From positions 26,960,293-27,024,292 of the forward strand of contig CM055103.1 of assembly GCA_029204225.1 (NCBI GenBank): a stretch of DNA of 64,000 nt, read 5' to 3'. Position 1 is the first letter of the stretch. Every line of letters starts with the position of its first letter. Position numbers and translations under genes: made by a program. Below the pieces are notes generated by a model, which saw only the letters and a list, made by a program, of their open reading frames with translations, was not told the DNA's origin and ran no database searches. This DNA comes from Diphasiastrum complanatum. Its lineage: Eukaryota > Streptophyta > Lycopodiopsida > Lycopodiales > Lycopodiaceae. This document shows, in pieces, positions 47,750 to 58,110 of this stretch.

Positions 47750-50700
47750 ATGGTGCAATCCGACCTTTCCGGTCTGTGGGACGAGGTAGACATTGTCAGG
47801 CGGGTTGCCGACAAGGCCAACAAGACCGGTCAGAAGATCGTGCGCTGCCGATACTGTCTCGTCGAGTTTGCTGCATCCCTCACTCGCCTTAAAGGCCATC
47901 TGCTCGGTGCACGCGCCAAACATGGTGCCACCTTGAATGCTGCCCCTTGTGGCAGCATGACCGTCCCCGACAGGCAGCGACTACTGGACACCTACGGGCC
48001 GCGGCTCGTGGCAGGGGAGAACACCATTTCGGAGGGCGTTCTCCGATTTTGCACCGCTCCTTATGTGACTAACCCAGAGTTGCTGCCTGCTTGGCTGGCA
48101 CGCACGAGGAGAGGGAGTGCATCCTCCTCCGGTCCCTTTGCCCCTCAGACAGTTCTGCCTCATGCACCCCCATCTGCTCAGATTCCGGTGGATCCCGTCC
48201 CATCGTGTCCGACAGTTGCCACTGCGGTTCCACCACCACCCACTGTTGCTCGCACTCCACCAGTCTACGACTTTCTCATGGACTCTCCGCCACCCGAGCA
48301 GGCCCAGGATGGTACTGGGCGGGCCTTCGAGGATGTGGAAGAGATCCCTTCTTCCTTCCCTTCCCATCCGGATGACCTCCTCAGCCAGTAGTTTTCGTAC
48401 CCCATGCCAGATGTTGCCCCTCCACCAGTGCACCCCACCTATGCTGCTGCACCCATCCCTGCCAGTGCATCCCACTCTCCCCATTCCACGTCTACAGCCG
48501 ATGCATCCACCAGCGCCCAGCCTGTCGCATCATCGTCCATTCCCGTCACGGTTGGTGCACCGTGCTGGAGGTCCACCACCCGTCGTCCACCAGGGAGAGC
48601 CCTCGTGCAGCAGACCATTCGCGGCGCGCATCAGCCGCACATGGACAGAGAGGCCACACAGGCCGTGGCCAGTCTGGTTTACGAGCTGAACCTGCCCTTT
48701 GCCATCACCGACTCTGAGCCCTTCAGAAGGGCCTTCCGCCTTGCACAGTCTGTCAGCCCTAGCTGGAGAGTCCCTAGATCAGAGGTTGTCCGCACACACA
48801 TGCTGAGGGATAGGGTCGAGTCCTTGTCTAGAGAGATGGAGCCTCTGCGTCGGCACTGGGCCACTTACGGTTGCAGCATCATGTCCGATGGCTGGACTGA
48901 TGTCAGGAGGAGGCCGATCCTCAACATACTGGTCTCCAGCTGCATGGGCACACAGTTTTTGAGGGCAGTGGATTGCAGCAGAGGGGGGAGAGTCATATCT
49001 GCAGAGTTCATGTTTGATGTCATCGGGTCTTCCATCCTAGCCATAGGCCCACAGCATGTCGTCATGGTGGTGACGGACAATGCCACGAACTGCATTCAGA
49101 TGGGTGTACTGCTAGAGGCCGAGTTCCCTCATATTGTTCATACCCCCTGTGCAGCCCACGACATAGACCTTCTGATGGGGGACATTGGAGCACTTCCCTG
49201 GGTTAGAGCCATCGTCCGGGAGGCCCTCTTCCTGGTGACTTTTGTCACCAGAAAGAGGCGTGTTCTTGCCATGTTCCGGGTGTTCAGCCATCTGGACCTC
49301 CGTAAGCCAGCCCCCACGCGCTTTGCATTCGACTTGGTGGTCATCGACCGTTTCATCAGGTGTAGGGCCCAGCTTCTACAGATGGTTGCCAGTGATCTTT
49401 GGGGTGCCAGTACATTTCCGCACACTGAGGATGGGGAGCACTTTTCTTCCACGGTGAGGGGAGACCAGTTCTGGAGGGATGCACAGACATTGTCAGGACT
49501 GCTTCGACCACTCTACATTGTGCTCCGCATGGCTGACAGCGAGGGGTCGACACTTGGACTGGTGTATGAGCTCATGGACCGGATTGGACAGTTCCTGCAG
49601 CTACCCATCTTGCAGCCAGAGAGGTAAGCGGTACAGTGTTGCAATTGACCTTTATCTTTTTAGTACTTGCTAGTTTGTTTTTCTGTCAGTGTTAAGCTTT
49701 TTCGTAATGCCCTAAACCACATGCCCCTCACCTGTAGGATGACAGAGCTGAAGTTCATATGGGAGACGCGGTGGAACTACTTCCACAGGAGTATCCACAG
49801 CGTTGCACACATGCTGCATCCCCTCTTCCTCTCTCCGACACAGATCGCATACAGAGAGCTCGAGGCCGATTGGCTTCAGTACATTCACAGGGTGGGTCCA
49901 CACATAGGTTTGGATCCTATCAGGCTCATGGAGGAGCTCGCTGCATTTCGTTTCGGCATGGGCACATTCGGCCACCCGGCTGCCCAGGACCCAGAGAGGA
50001 GGCAACTACCCATTACCTGGTGGACCATGTTCGGTAGCACATACCCATCTATACAGCGTCTTGCACTGCGTGTCCTTTCTCAGGTATGCATCTCATTTTA
50101 TCCTCCATTTTTTGTGTTTCGTTGAAGTTTCACCTCTGCCACAATGTGCTGAAGTATTTCAATGCACGCACCACAGGACTGTGCTGCCTCCGTGTGTGAG
50201 CGTAATTGGAGCACATGGGCACTGATTCACACGAGGAGAAGGAACCGCTTGTCAGTGAGTCAGTTGGAGCGGTTGGTGTTCTGTAGCACCAACGCACGTC
50301 TCGCCAGGAGGCTTCCGACCATTACGAGCGCATTGCAGGTGATAAGCTAACCTTTCATAGCATGTTGGTTGACTCCTGGTATGTTGGTTTCATTTCTTGA
50401 TAGAGTTGTTTCTCTGACATGCCAATTTTAAACCTTGCAGACGAAGATATCCGATTTGGAGCGCCAGGTTGACTTGCCTACGGACAGCACCCATCCCATG
50501 CCTGCAGATGACCTGGGCACACAGTTGATGGCAGAGAGAGAGAGGGAGCTTGCCGAGATGAGAGAGAGAGAGCTTGGGCTTGAGCACAGAGAGCCCCCAT
50601 TGTATGAGGCAGATGAGCCAGTGTCAGAGGATGAGCATGATGAGGATGAGCCCATTCAGGTTGTGTTTGCCAGACCAGAGAGGGATGAGGCAGATCATAC

Positions 50701-52069
50701 AGGTGCAGGGCACACGCCACGGGCAGGGGTCACAGGTGCATCACGTGGCAGAGGTGGGACACATGGCACATGTTATACCGGCAGACAGGCAGGGCACACA
50801 GGGGGGGCAGTGGCATACCTACCTATGTCGACATGATGGAGGAGGCTCTTGATAGAGGGCAGAGTGGTTTAGATGCCGGTCCCGCAGATGTTTGGATGCG
50901 TGCAGCACAAAGTCATGGCCGTTACTACGACAGCACACCAGAGGAGGCACCTGATGACTTTCATTGCACAGATTGGGAGGCCATGCAGGGTTTACAGGGT
51001 GCACATGATGAGGCACAGGATGAGTGAGGCTTGGGTTGATTCAGGGGTTGGTGCACAAGATGATTCAGAGGTTGGTGCACAGGATGATTTAGAGGCTGGT
51101 GCACAGGATGAGTCCCAGAGCCCAAAGCATTTGTATTCGGATGCCCAGCTGGCCGACTTGGTTGCCACATTGGATTCAGAGGCCTAGCAGATGCCGAGTG
51201 TCAGGGCGCCCCCATCATCTCTTGCCAGCATGCCACACACAGAGTCTCAGCCAGAGCAGCCGCATGAGGTGCCTACAGTTCCTCCAGCTCCTCAGAGGGT
51301 GTATGTGCGTCGCACAGCTCCTCCAGTGCCACCGATGCCATTTAGGCCTGCAGCCCCTCCATCGCCGTCCACTTCTGCAGCACCAGGTCTCCATGGCAGG
51401 CCACCATCTGTGCCCAGGTTTTCTCTTGCAGCGCCCACATCCACAGTGGCTCCTCCAGTGGCAGCACCCACGTCACATCCTCCTCCTTTGGCAGCACCCA
51501 GGATGTACCAGTACCGGCCACCACAGCGCCCCTTTCGGTACATATCGCCACTGTACTCGCCTCCTGCACAGCCAGTTCCTCCACCTGCAGCAGCCCCACG
51601 GGCACACACTCCACGAGCTCATCCTCCTCGCTCAGTTGCACAGGGAGTTCCCTCTTTTGCTTCCCTATCCCAGCCGGCCTCAGCTTGGGCCCAGCCTAGC
51701 AGCCATGTGATCTGCATGGGGGTGACGAGGCATTGACAGCTCCTCTTGTCCGCAAGAGACCAGGCAGGCCCAAGGGTGCACCGAACAAGAAAGGCAAGGC
51801 ACAGAAACTGCCAGGGAGGAGAGGACGACCACGCAGGGCTCTAGGTACAGGTAGAGGTGCAGTATCACAGCCAGTTGGAGCAGGTGTTGGTTTGGCCTGC
51901 TTGGGGGCTGATGCGGAGGCTGATTGGGAGGATGAGGATGACGAGTCTTCCCCCTCAGGATACACAGCCCATGCCAGTTCCAGACAGGCAGAGATATCGG
52001 CTGCGAGAGTCAGCTCGGGGCCCTGAGTTGTCTCCAGAGCATTCGTCTGAGTCAGAGCCAGAGCATTGA
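47750..52069 (+). pseudogene. hAT transposase, copy A (broken)
   Basis: Four exons inferred from GT/AG sites and frame: 47750-49623, 49738-50083, 50177-50338 and 50441-52069, about 1,336 codons. N-terminus: BED-type zinc finger (C33, C36, H50 in CRYCLVEFAASLTRLKGHLL). Then a proline/serine-rich linker. The DDE core shows SIMSDGWTDVRRRP, VVTDNATNCIQM, PCAAHDIDLLM and VTFVTRKRRVLAMFR. The hATC dimerisation domain holds ASVCERNWSTWALIHTRRRN with the catalytic Glu. The long C-terminal part is acidic, then proline-rich, and ends in AT-hooks (KRPGRPKG, RGRPRR). Lesions: TAG at 48389-48391 (CAG in copy C), a one-base indel near 50805, TGA near 51025 and TAG at 51185-51187. The protein would cut and paste elements with these ends. 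Confidence 0.88.
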
Positions 52070-52592
52070 TTGTGGCTCTGTTGTTTTAGTTTCAGTAGTT
52101 TGTCTCTAGCAGACGGTCTACCATTGTACTCAGATGATTTTTCACATTATATACAGTGTTTGGCCTACATTATTTGCTGCACATTGTGCGTATGTCGCTC
52201 TGTACATGTGATGCTTTATTTTATGTTGAAGAATTCTATGTGCGTGTCTGAATCCTATTTTCATTTAATTTCGTTTGAAGTGAATGCTAGCTTCACATAT
52301 ATGCACCTACATCATGAGCACAGCAATCACCCCTACACCCCAAACGACATTTCATAAACACATGTAATACATCTGCATTTTAAAAAATTACAGACATTGC
52401 ATCTTACATGACCAGGCTCGCGTTGCACAAAAAACAACTATGTATATATTCAACCGTTGTATCAGGATAACATCACATATACTGTCATTTTTTTAAGCAG
52501 CCATCTAGTTATTTGCTGCACCATAAACTGCCGAAAACTACATAGCAACAGTCCGCCACATACGGGTGGACCTCATCTATTCTAAACATCCC

Positions 52593-52958
52593 TCACTGAT
52601 CCTCCACCGACTCCTCGCCCTCGTCTGGTGCATTGTTTTGTCGCTCTTGCTCTGCCTCCCGGTTAGCCCGAGCTGCCTCCTGGTTAGCCCGACGTCTGGC
52701 CGCCCTTTCCCTGACCATGATGAGCTGCCGTCGTGTGAAATTCATTCCGATCTGCTCATCCAGATCCAGCTCGACAGCGGGGACAGGATCCACAGCGGGG
52801 GCGGGTGGCTCCGGTTCCGGATTTCTCTGTCGAGTCTGTCGCAGCATCTCTCGGATATCTGCCTCTTGCTTTCGATGCCTCTCGTTGTGCCTTCGGATAT
52901 CTTCCTCAAGCTTTCTCCTGGCTTCGCTCTCGGGCTTCGGTGGTATGCGCTCAGCCAT
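52593..52958 (-). CDS. hAT accessory protein, copy A
   Basis: 121 residues on the minus strand from ATG 52958, opposite to and downstream of the transposase. Residues about 8-45 are strongly charged and helical (ARRKLEEDIRRHNERHRKQE). A proline-rich hinge follows, then VELDLDEQIGMNFTRRQLIM and an Arg/Ala-rich helix (RERAARRRANQEAARANREA), ending acidic (DEGEESVED). No known domain is recognised. The frame is intact. It is conserved in element C (57246-57626) with many conservative changes and broken in D. A minus-strand ATAAATA lies about 180 bp upstream. Possible roles are DNA binding at the ends or partnering the transposase; both are inference. Confidence 0.75.
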   Translation of the reverse strand: MAERIPPKPESEARRKLEEDIRRHNERHRKQEADIREMLRQTRQRNPEPEPPAPAVDPVPAVELDLDEQIGMNFTRRQLIMVRERAARRRANQEAARANREAEQERQNNAPDEGEESVEDQ

Positions 52959-53126
52959 CTCGATCGACCTTCTCCTCACAGCACCCTGATCCTTGAACAC
53001 CCTCTCACAGCACCCTGGCTCTCAAACAGCCTCTCACAGCCTGTCACCGGCTCTCGCTTGCTCTCTCACTGTCTATCACTAGCCCTCTCACAGCCTCTGA
53101 AAATGCCGACCACAATGGCATTGTGA

Positions 53127-53390
53127 GTGCCTATTTATCCCCACAGCCTGATCGGCCATGTGGATCCCCATCATCCCTCCATGTTCCTCCGTACCTGCCC
53201 CCATGTGATGCTCCCCCCTGTGTTGGTCTCCCATTGGGCCCATGGTCTGCTCACCCACAATGCCCATGTGCCTCTGTACTTGCCCCCATGTGATGCTACC
53301 CCCCTGTGTTGGTCTCCCATTGGCCCCTCGGTCTGCTCACTCGCAGTGCCCATGTGCCATTGCAACAGTCCCCTGCATCATGTACTGTAC
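53127..53390. repeat. Subterminal tandem repeats, element A
   Basis: Diverged units of roughly 60-86 bp sharing CCCATGTG, GTGCCCATGTG, GGTCTGCTCAC and CTCCCATTGG blocks. The same blocks, inverted, are at about 56755-57010 in C and 34190-34400 in D. Confidence 0.7.
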
Positions 53391-53606
53391 CCTCTTTTTT
53401 TACACCCAGAACCCCCTTTTTTTTATTTTTTTGTCCTTTTTTGGTAGTTAATATGCAAAAAAAAATTACTAAAAATATATTAAAAAATAAAAAAAGATAT
53501 TAAAAATGGTACCGCCCTGGTACCGCGGATCCCAGGGCGGTACCGTACCGGCGGTACCACTGATATGGTACCGGCGGTACCATACCAGCGGTACCAGAGG
53601 GTACTA

Positions 53607-53608
<2 letters not shown>

Positions 53609-53654
<46 letters not shown>
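53609..53654. repeat. (TA)n tract between hAT A and hAT B
   Basis: 46 bp of alternating AT shared by the right end of A (53608) and the left end of B (53655). Confidence 0.95.
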
Positions 53655-53656
<2 letters not shown>

Positions 53657-56222
53657 TGGGTCCCGCGGTACTAGGTACCGTGGATCCCGGTACCGCGGGA
53701 CCATACTAGTACCGCGGTACCACAATATAATAATATTTTTATTATTTAATATTTAATTTTTTTTTTTTGACCTGAACCTACCCACCCCCCTCGCATTTCC
53801 TCTGAAATTTTTTTGCGCCCTCCTCCGCCTTGCCATCGCTGTTGTTTTTGCCTACCTGCCTTCTGATTCCTTGCGTCGCCCTTCGCCCACGCAACGCCTT
53901 GCCTTGCATCTGACTTGCTTCGCCCTGCCTTCGCCCATTTTCAGCGTCTCTCCAACAGCGAACCCTGCTGTTTTTTTTCCAGCAATCCACCCCTCATTTC
54001 ATCTGCAATGGTGCAATCCGACCTTTCCGGTCTGTGGGACGAGGTAGACATTGTCCGGCGGGTTGCCGACAAGGCCAACAAGACCGGTTAGAAGATCGTG
54101 CGTTGCCGATACTGTCTCGTCGAGTTTGCTGCATCCCTCACTCGCCTTAAAGGCCATCTGATCGGTGCACGCGCCAAAAATGGTGCCACCTTGAATGCTG
54201 CCCCTTGTGGCAGCATGACCGTCCCCGACAGGCAACGACTACTGGACACCTACGGGCCGCGGCTCGTGGCAGGGGATAACACCATTTCGGAGGGCATTCT
54301 CCGATTTTGCACCGCTCCTTATGTGGCTGACCCAAAGTTGCTGCCTGCTTGGCTAGCACGCACGAGGAGAGGGAGTGCATCCTCCTCCAGTCCCTTTGCC
54401 CCTCATCCCCCTCAGACAGTTCCGCCTCACGCACCCCCATTTGCTCAGATTCCGATGGATCCCGTCCCATCGCGTCCGTCAGTTGCCACTGCGGTTCCAC
54501 CACCACCCACTGTTGCTCGCACTCCCCCAGTCTACGACTTTCTCATGGACTCTCCGCCACCCGAGCAGGCCCAGGATGCTACTGCTGGGGCCTTCGAGGA
54601 TGTGGAAGAGATCCCTTCTTCCTTCCCTTCCCATCCGGATGACTTCGGCAGCACCTATCCATCCATACAGCGTCTTGCACTGCGGGTCCTTTCACAGGTA
54701 TGCATCTCATCTCATCCTCCCTTGCTGTGTTTCGTTGACGTTCCACCCGTGCACGTGTGCTGAACCATTTCATTGCACGTACCACAGGACTGCGCTGCCT
54801 CCGTGTGTGAGCGTAATTGGAGCACATGGGCACTCATTCACACGAGGAGAAGAAACAGGCTGTCAGTGAGTCAGTTGGAGCGGTTGGTGTTCTGTAGCAC
54901 CAACGCACGTCTCGCCAGGAGACTGCCGACCATTACGAGCGCATTGCAGGTGAAAAGCTATTCTCCCATTGCATGTTGGTTGACGTCTCACTAAAATGTA
55001 GGTTTCAATTTTTGATCGAGTTGTTTTCCTGACATGCTCAATTTTGGTCTTGCAGACGAAGATATCAGATTTGGAGCGCCAGGTTGACTTGCCTACGGAC
55101 AGCACCCATCCCATGCCTGTAGATGACCTGGGCACACAGTTGATGGCAAAGAGAGAGAGAGGGAGCTTGCCGAGATGAGAGAGAGAGAGCTTGGGCTTGA
55201 GGACAGAGAGCCTCCATTGTATGACGCAGATGAGCCAGTGTCAGAGGATGAGCATGACGAGGATGAGCCCATTCGGGTTGTGTTTGCCAGACTAGAGAGG
55301 GATGAGGCAGATTATACAGGTGTCCACGGGCAGGGGTCACAGGTGCATCACGTGGCAGAGGTGGGACACATGGCACGGGTTATACCGGCAGACAGGCAGG
55401 GCACATAGGGGGGGCCAGTGGCATACCTACCTATGTCGACATGATGGAGGAGGCTCTTGATAGAGGGCAGAGTGGTTAAGATGCCGGTCCCGCAGATGTT
55501 TGGATGCGTGTAGCACAGAGTCATGGCCGTTACTACGACAACACACTAGAGGAGGCACTAGATGACTTTGATTGCACAGATTGGGAGGCCATGCAGGGTC
55601 TACAGGGTGCACATGATGAGGCACGGGATGAGGTTGGTGCATAGGATGATTCAGTGGATGGTGCACAGGATGAGGCCCAGAGCCCAGAGCATTTGTATTC
55701 AGATGCCTAGTTGGACGATTTGATTGCCACATTTGATTCAGAGGCCCAGCAGATGCCGAGTGTCAGGGCACCCCCTTCATCTCTTGCTAGCATGCCATAC
55801 ACAGAGTCCCAGCCAGAGCAACCGCACGAGGTGCCCATAGTTCCACCAGCTCCTCAGAGGGTATATGTGCGCCGCACAACTCCTCCAGTGCCACCGATGC
55901 CATTCAAGCCTGCAGCCCCTCCATCGTCGTCCACTTCTGTAGCACCAGGTCTCTAGGCAGGCCACCATCTGTGCCCAGGTTTTCTCTCGCATCGCCCACA
56001 TCCATAGTGGCTCCTCCAGCTGCTCCTCCAGTGGCAGCACCCACTCCACATTTGTCCTTTTTTGGTAGCTAATGTGCAAAAAAAATTTATTAAAAAAATT
56101 AAAAAAAAAAATATTGAAAATGGTACTGCCCTGGTACCGCGGGTCTGAGGGCGGTACCGTACCGGCGGTACCACTGATATGGTACTGGCGGTACCATACC
56201 AGCGGTAGCACTGGGTACGATG
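53655..56222 (+). mobile_element. hAT element B, internal-deletion derivative
   Basis: 2,568 bp in the same orientation as A. Left end CATGGGTCCCGCGGTAC; right end reverse-complemented CATCGTACCCAGTGC; flanked by ATATATAT octamers (53647-53654, 56223-56230). Relative to A, one deletion joins 54643 to the equivalent of A 50030, removing ~1.65 kb of transposase core. A second near 56051 joins the C-terminal region to a point equivalent to A ~53430, removing the AT-hook end, the accessory gene and the subterminal repeats. Both terminal word arrays are kept. Confidence 0.9.
54008..56043 (+). pseudogene. hAT transposase remnant, copy B
   Basis: Starts with the same ATGGTGCAATCCGACC as A. A TAG at 54089-54091 replaces the CAG (Gln28) of A, just before the BED finger. 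The DDE core is deleted at 54643. The hATC exon (54789-54950) with CERNWSTWALIHTRRRN and the next exon (from 55057) are present. Further stops include TAA near 55478, a stop in the frame near 55642 and TAG at 55708-55710. It cannot encode a transposase. Confidence 0.88.
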
Positions 56223-56230
56223 ATATATAT

Positions 56231-56487
56231 ATATATCGAAGGATTTCTGAGAACAGAGCTCTGGCAGAAGAGCTTGCGCGAACAGTGGAGGCCGCCTTGC
56301 CCAATGGCAAACATTAGTCTGAATCAGCTCACCCCGACAATTAATGTAGGATGATATTCCAAAGAATATTCTAGCCATTTTGAAAAGTCCCACTGTTTGT
56401 AATAAAAGTCCCATGAGAATTAGCTCTTAAAGTCTGCCAATGAGCAGAACATAGCAAATTCTGTAAGAGGAGCGACAGGCCGCCAAC

Positions 56488-56488
<1 letters not shown>
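56231..56488 (+). other. Exon-like island between hAT B and hAT C
   Basis: A sequence that is neither B nor C. One frame (about 56238-56317) reads RRISENRALAEELARTVEAA then LPNGKH and a stop, and is coding-like. The next 170 bp resemble a 3' untranslated region with an AATAAAA (near 56399). It may be the last exon of a host gene; I cannot link it to OMA1 or another family. Confidence 0.3.

Positions 56489-56533
<45 letters not shown>
56489..56533. repeat. (TA)n tract at hAT C end
   Basis: About 45 bp of TA directly before CATAGTACCC at 56534. Confidence 0.95.
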
Positions 56534-56535
<2 letters not shown>

Positions 56536-56754
56536 TAGTACCCCGTGGTACCGCTGGTATGGTACCGCCGGTACCATATTAGTGGTATCGCCGGTACGGT
56601 ACCGCCCTCAGACCTGCGGTACCATTTTTAATATTTTTTTTTAAAAATATTTTTAATAATTTTTTTTTGCATATTAACTACCAAAAAAGGACAAAAAGAA
56701 GTAAAAAAAAGGGGTTCTGGGTGTAAAAAAAGAGGGTATAGTACATGATGCAGG

Positions 56755-57010
56755 GGACTGGTGCAGTGGCACATGGGCACTGCGGGTGAGCAGACCGAGG
56801 GGCCATTGGGAGACCAACACAGGGGGGTAGCATCACATGGGGGCAAGTACAGAGGCACATGGGCACTGTGGGTGAGCAGACCATGGGGCCAATGGGAGAC
56901 CAACACATGGGGGCAGGTACAGAGGCACATGGGACAAATCCGGACAGGTACACCGTCACATGGGCACTGTGGGGGAGCAGACCACGGACCCAATGAGAGT
57001 GCAGCATGCG
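56755..57010. repeat. Subterminal tandem repeats, element C
   Basis: Three to four diverged units starting GTACAGAGGCACATGGGCAC and running through GAGCAGACC and CCAATGGGAG. They lie between the terminal words and the accessory promoter. Confidence 0.7.
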
Positions 57011-57245
57011 GTACAGGTACATGGAGCAGGTACAGTAGCACATCACAATTAATGGGGACAGGTACAAGGGCACATGGAGGGATCATCAACAACTGCACAT
57101 GGGGGAACAGGCTGTGGGGTTAAATAGGCACTCACGAGGCTATGAGAGCCAGTGAGAGGTTGTGAGAGAGAGGCTGTGAGAGGCATTGTGAGAGTTATTG
57201 TGAGAGGCATTGTGAGAGCCAGTTCGAGAAACAGGGTGTCGTGAG

Positions 57246-57626
57246 ATGGCAGAGCGCATACCACCAAGGCCTGAGGGCGAAGCCAGGAGGAAGCTCGAGG
57301 AAGATGTCCGAAGGCACAACGAAAGGCATCGAAAGCAAGAGGCAGACATTGCAGAGATGCTGCGACAAACTCGGGGGAGACACCCAGAGCTGCAGATCCC
57401 CACCCCCGCTGTGGCCTCTGCTCCCGCTGTCGAGCTGGATTTGGATGAGCAGATCGGAATGAACTTCACACGACGGCAGCTCATCATGGTCAGGGAAAGG
57501 GCTACCTGCCGTCGGGCTGACCAGGAGGCAGCTCGGGCTAACCGGGAGGCAGAGCGAGAGCGACATAACAATGTTCCTGACGAGGGCGAGGAGTCAGTGG
57601 AGGATATAGGAAATTCTTTAGCATAG
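57246..57626 (+). CDS. hAT accessory protein, copy C
   Basis: 126 residues from ATG 57246. Same plan as the protein at 52958-52593: charged coiled N-terminal helix (EARRKLEEDVRRHNERHRKQ), proline-rich hinge, VELDLDEQIGMNFTRRQLIM, Arg-rich helix, acidic tail. It has a slightly longer end (DIGNSLA). The frame is intact, unlike the neighbouring transposase. Upstream, TTAAATA at about 57119 and a GAGAG-rich leader (57150-57230) form the likely promoter and 5' untranslated region, also seen in A. Function unknown; it is not a known Ac-type protein. Confidence 0.75.
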   Translation: MAERIPPRPEGEARRKLEEDVRRHNERHRKQEADIAEMLRQTRGRHPELQIPTPAVASAPAVELDLDEQIGMNFTRRQLIMVRERATCRRADQEAARANREAERERHNNVPDEGEESVEDIGNSLA

Positions 57627-58110
57627 ATGGGGTCTAGCCGTATGTGGCTGACTGTTGTTATGTAATGTTCATCAATAGATGAGGCAACATTTAGTGTCTA
57701 GCATAGTGTAAAGAATAGCCCTAGCCGTATGTGGCGGGAATATGTATTGTTATTTTGATACATCTGATGAATTAATGTACGGTGTGTTTTTTGTGCAATG
57801 TGTGCCTTGTGTATTGCAATCTGATGTATGTGTTTATGAAATGCTATCAGGGGGGTTGTATTTCTGTGTTCTGCATATGCTCTCAATCTCTGTAGTGAAA
57901 ACTAATTGAAAACGCGCACACACCATTTGAAGTAAAACTGCAAGTAGAACATCACAATTACAAATTGACAAATACACATTGTGCAGTGAATAGAATACGT
58001 CCAACACTGAATATAATATGGAAAATGGTTTGAATACAGTGTTCGACCATCTGGTCGCCAAACATGGAACATGATATGAAACTGCTAAAAATAAAACAAC
58101 AGAGCCACAA

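Larger units (their letters stand above)
47379..53608 (+). mobile_element. hAT element A, two-gene, structurally complete
   Basis: 6,230 bp. Left end CATAGGTCCCGTGGTAC; right end reverse-complemented CATAGTACCCTCTGGTAC. Both sides are flanked by ATATATAT inside (TA)n tracts. Subterminal regions (47379-47466 and 53508-53608) are packed with GGTACC, CCGCGG and GGATCCC words. It contains a plus-strand transposase gene (47750-52069) and, tail to tail with it, a minus-strand accessory gene (52958-52593). A repeat array (about 53127-53390) lies between the accessory promoter and the right end. The transposase has nonsense and frameshift changes, so the copy is inactive although all parts are present. 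Confidence 0.9.

Noticed and set aside
56236-56260. IEGFL-like reading at the start of the island, recalling the C-terminus of plant OMA1
   Set aside because: No stop follows directly, the other frame looks more coding, and no upstream OMA1 exon precedes it; treated as chance.
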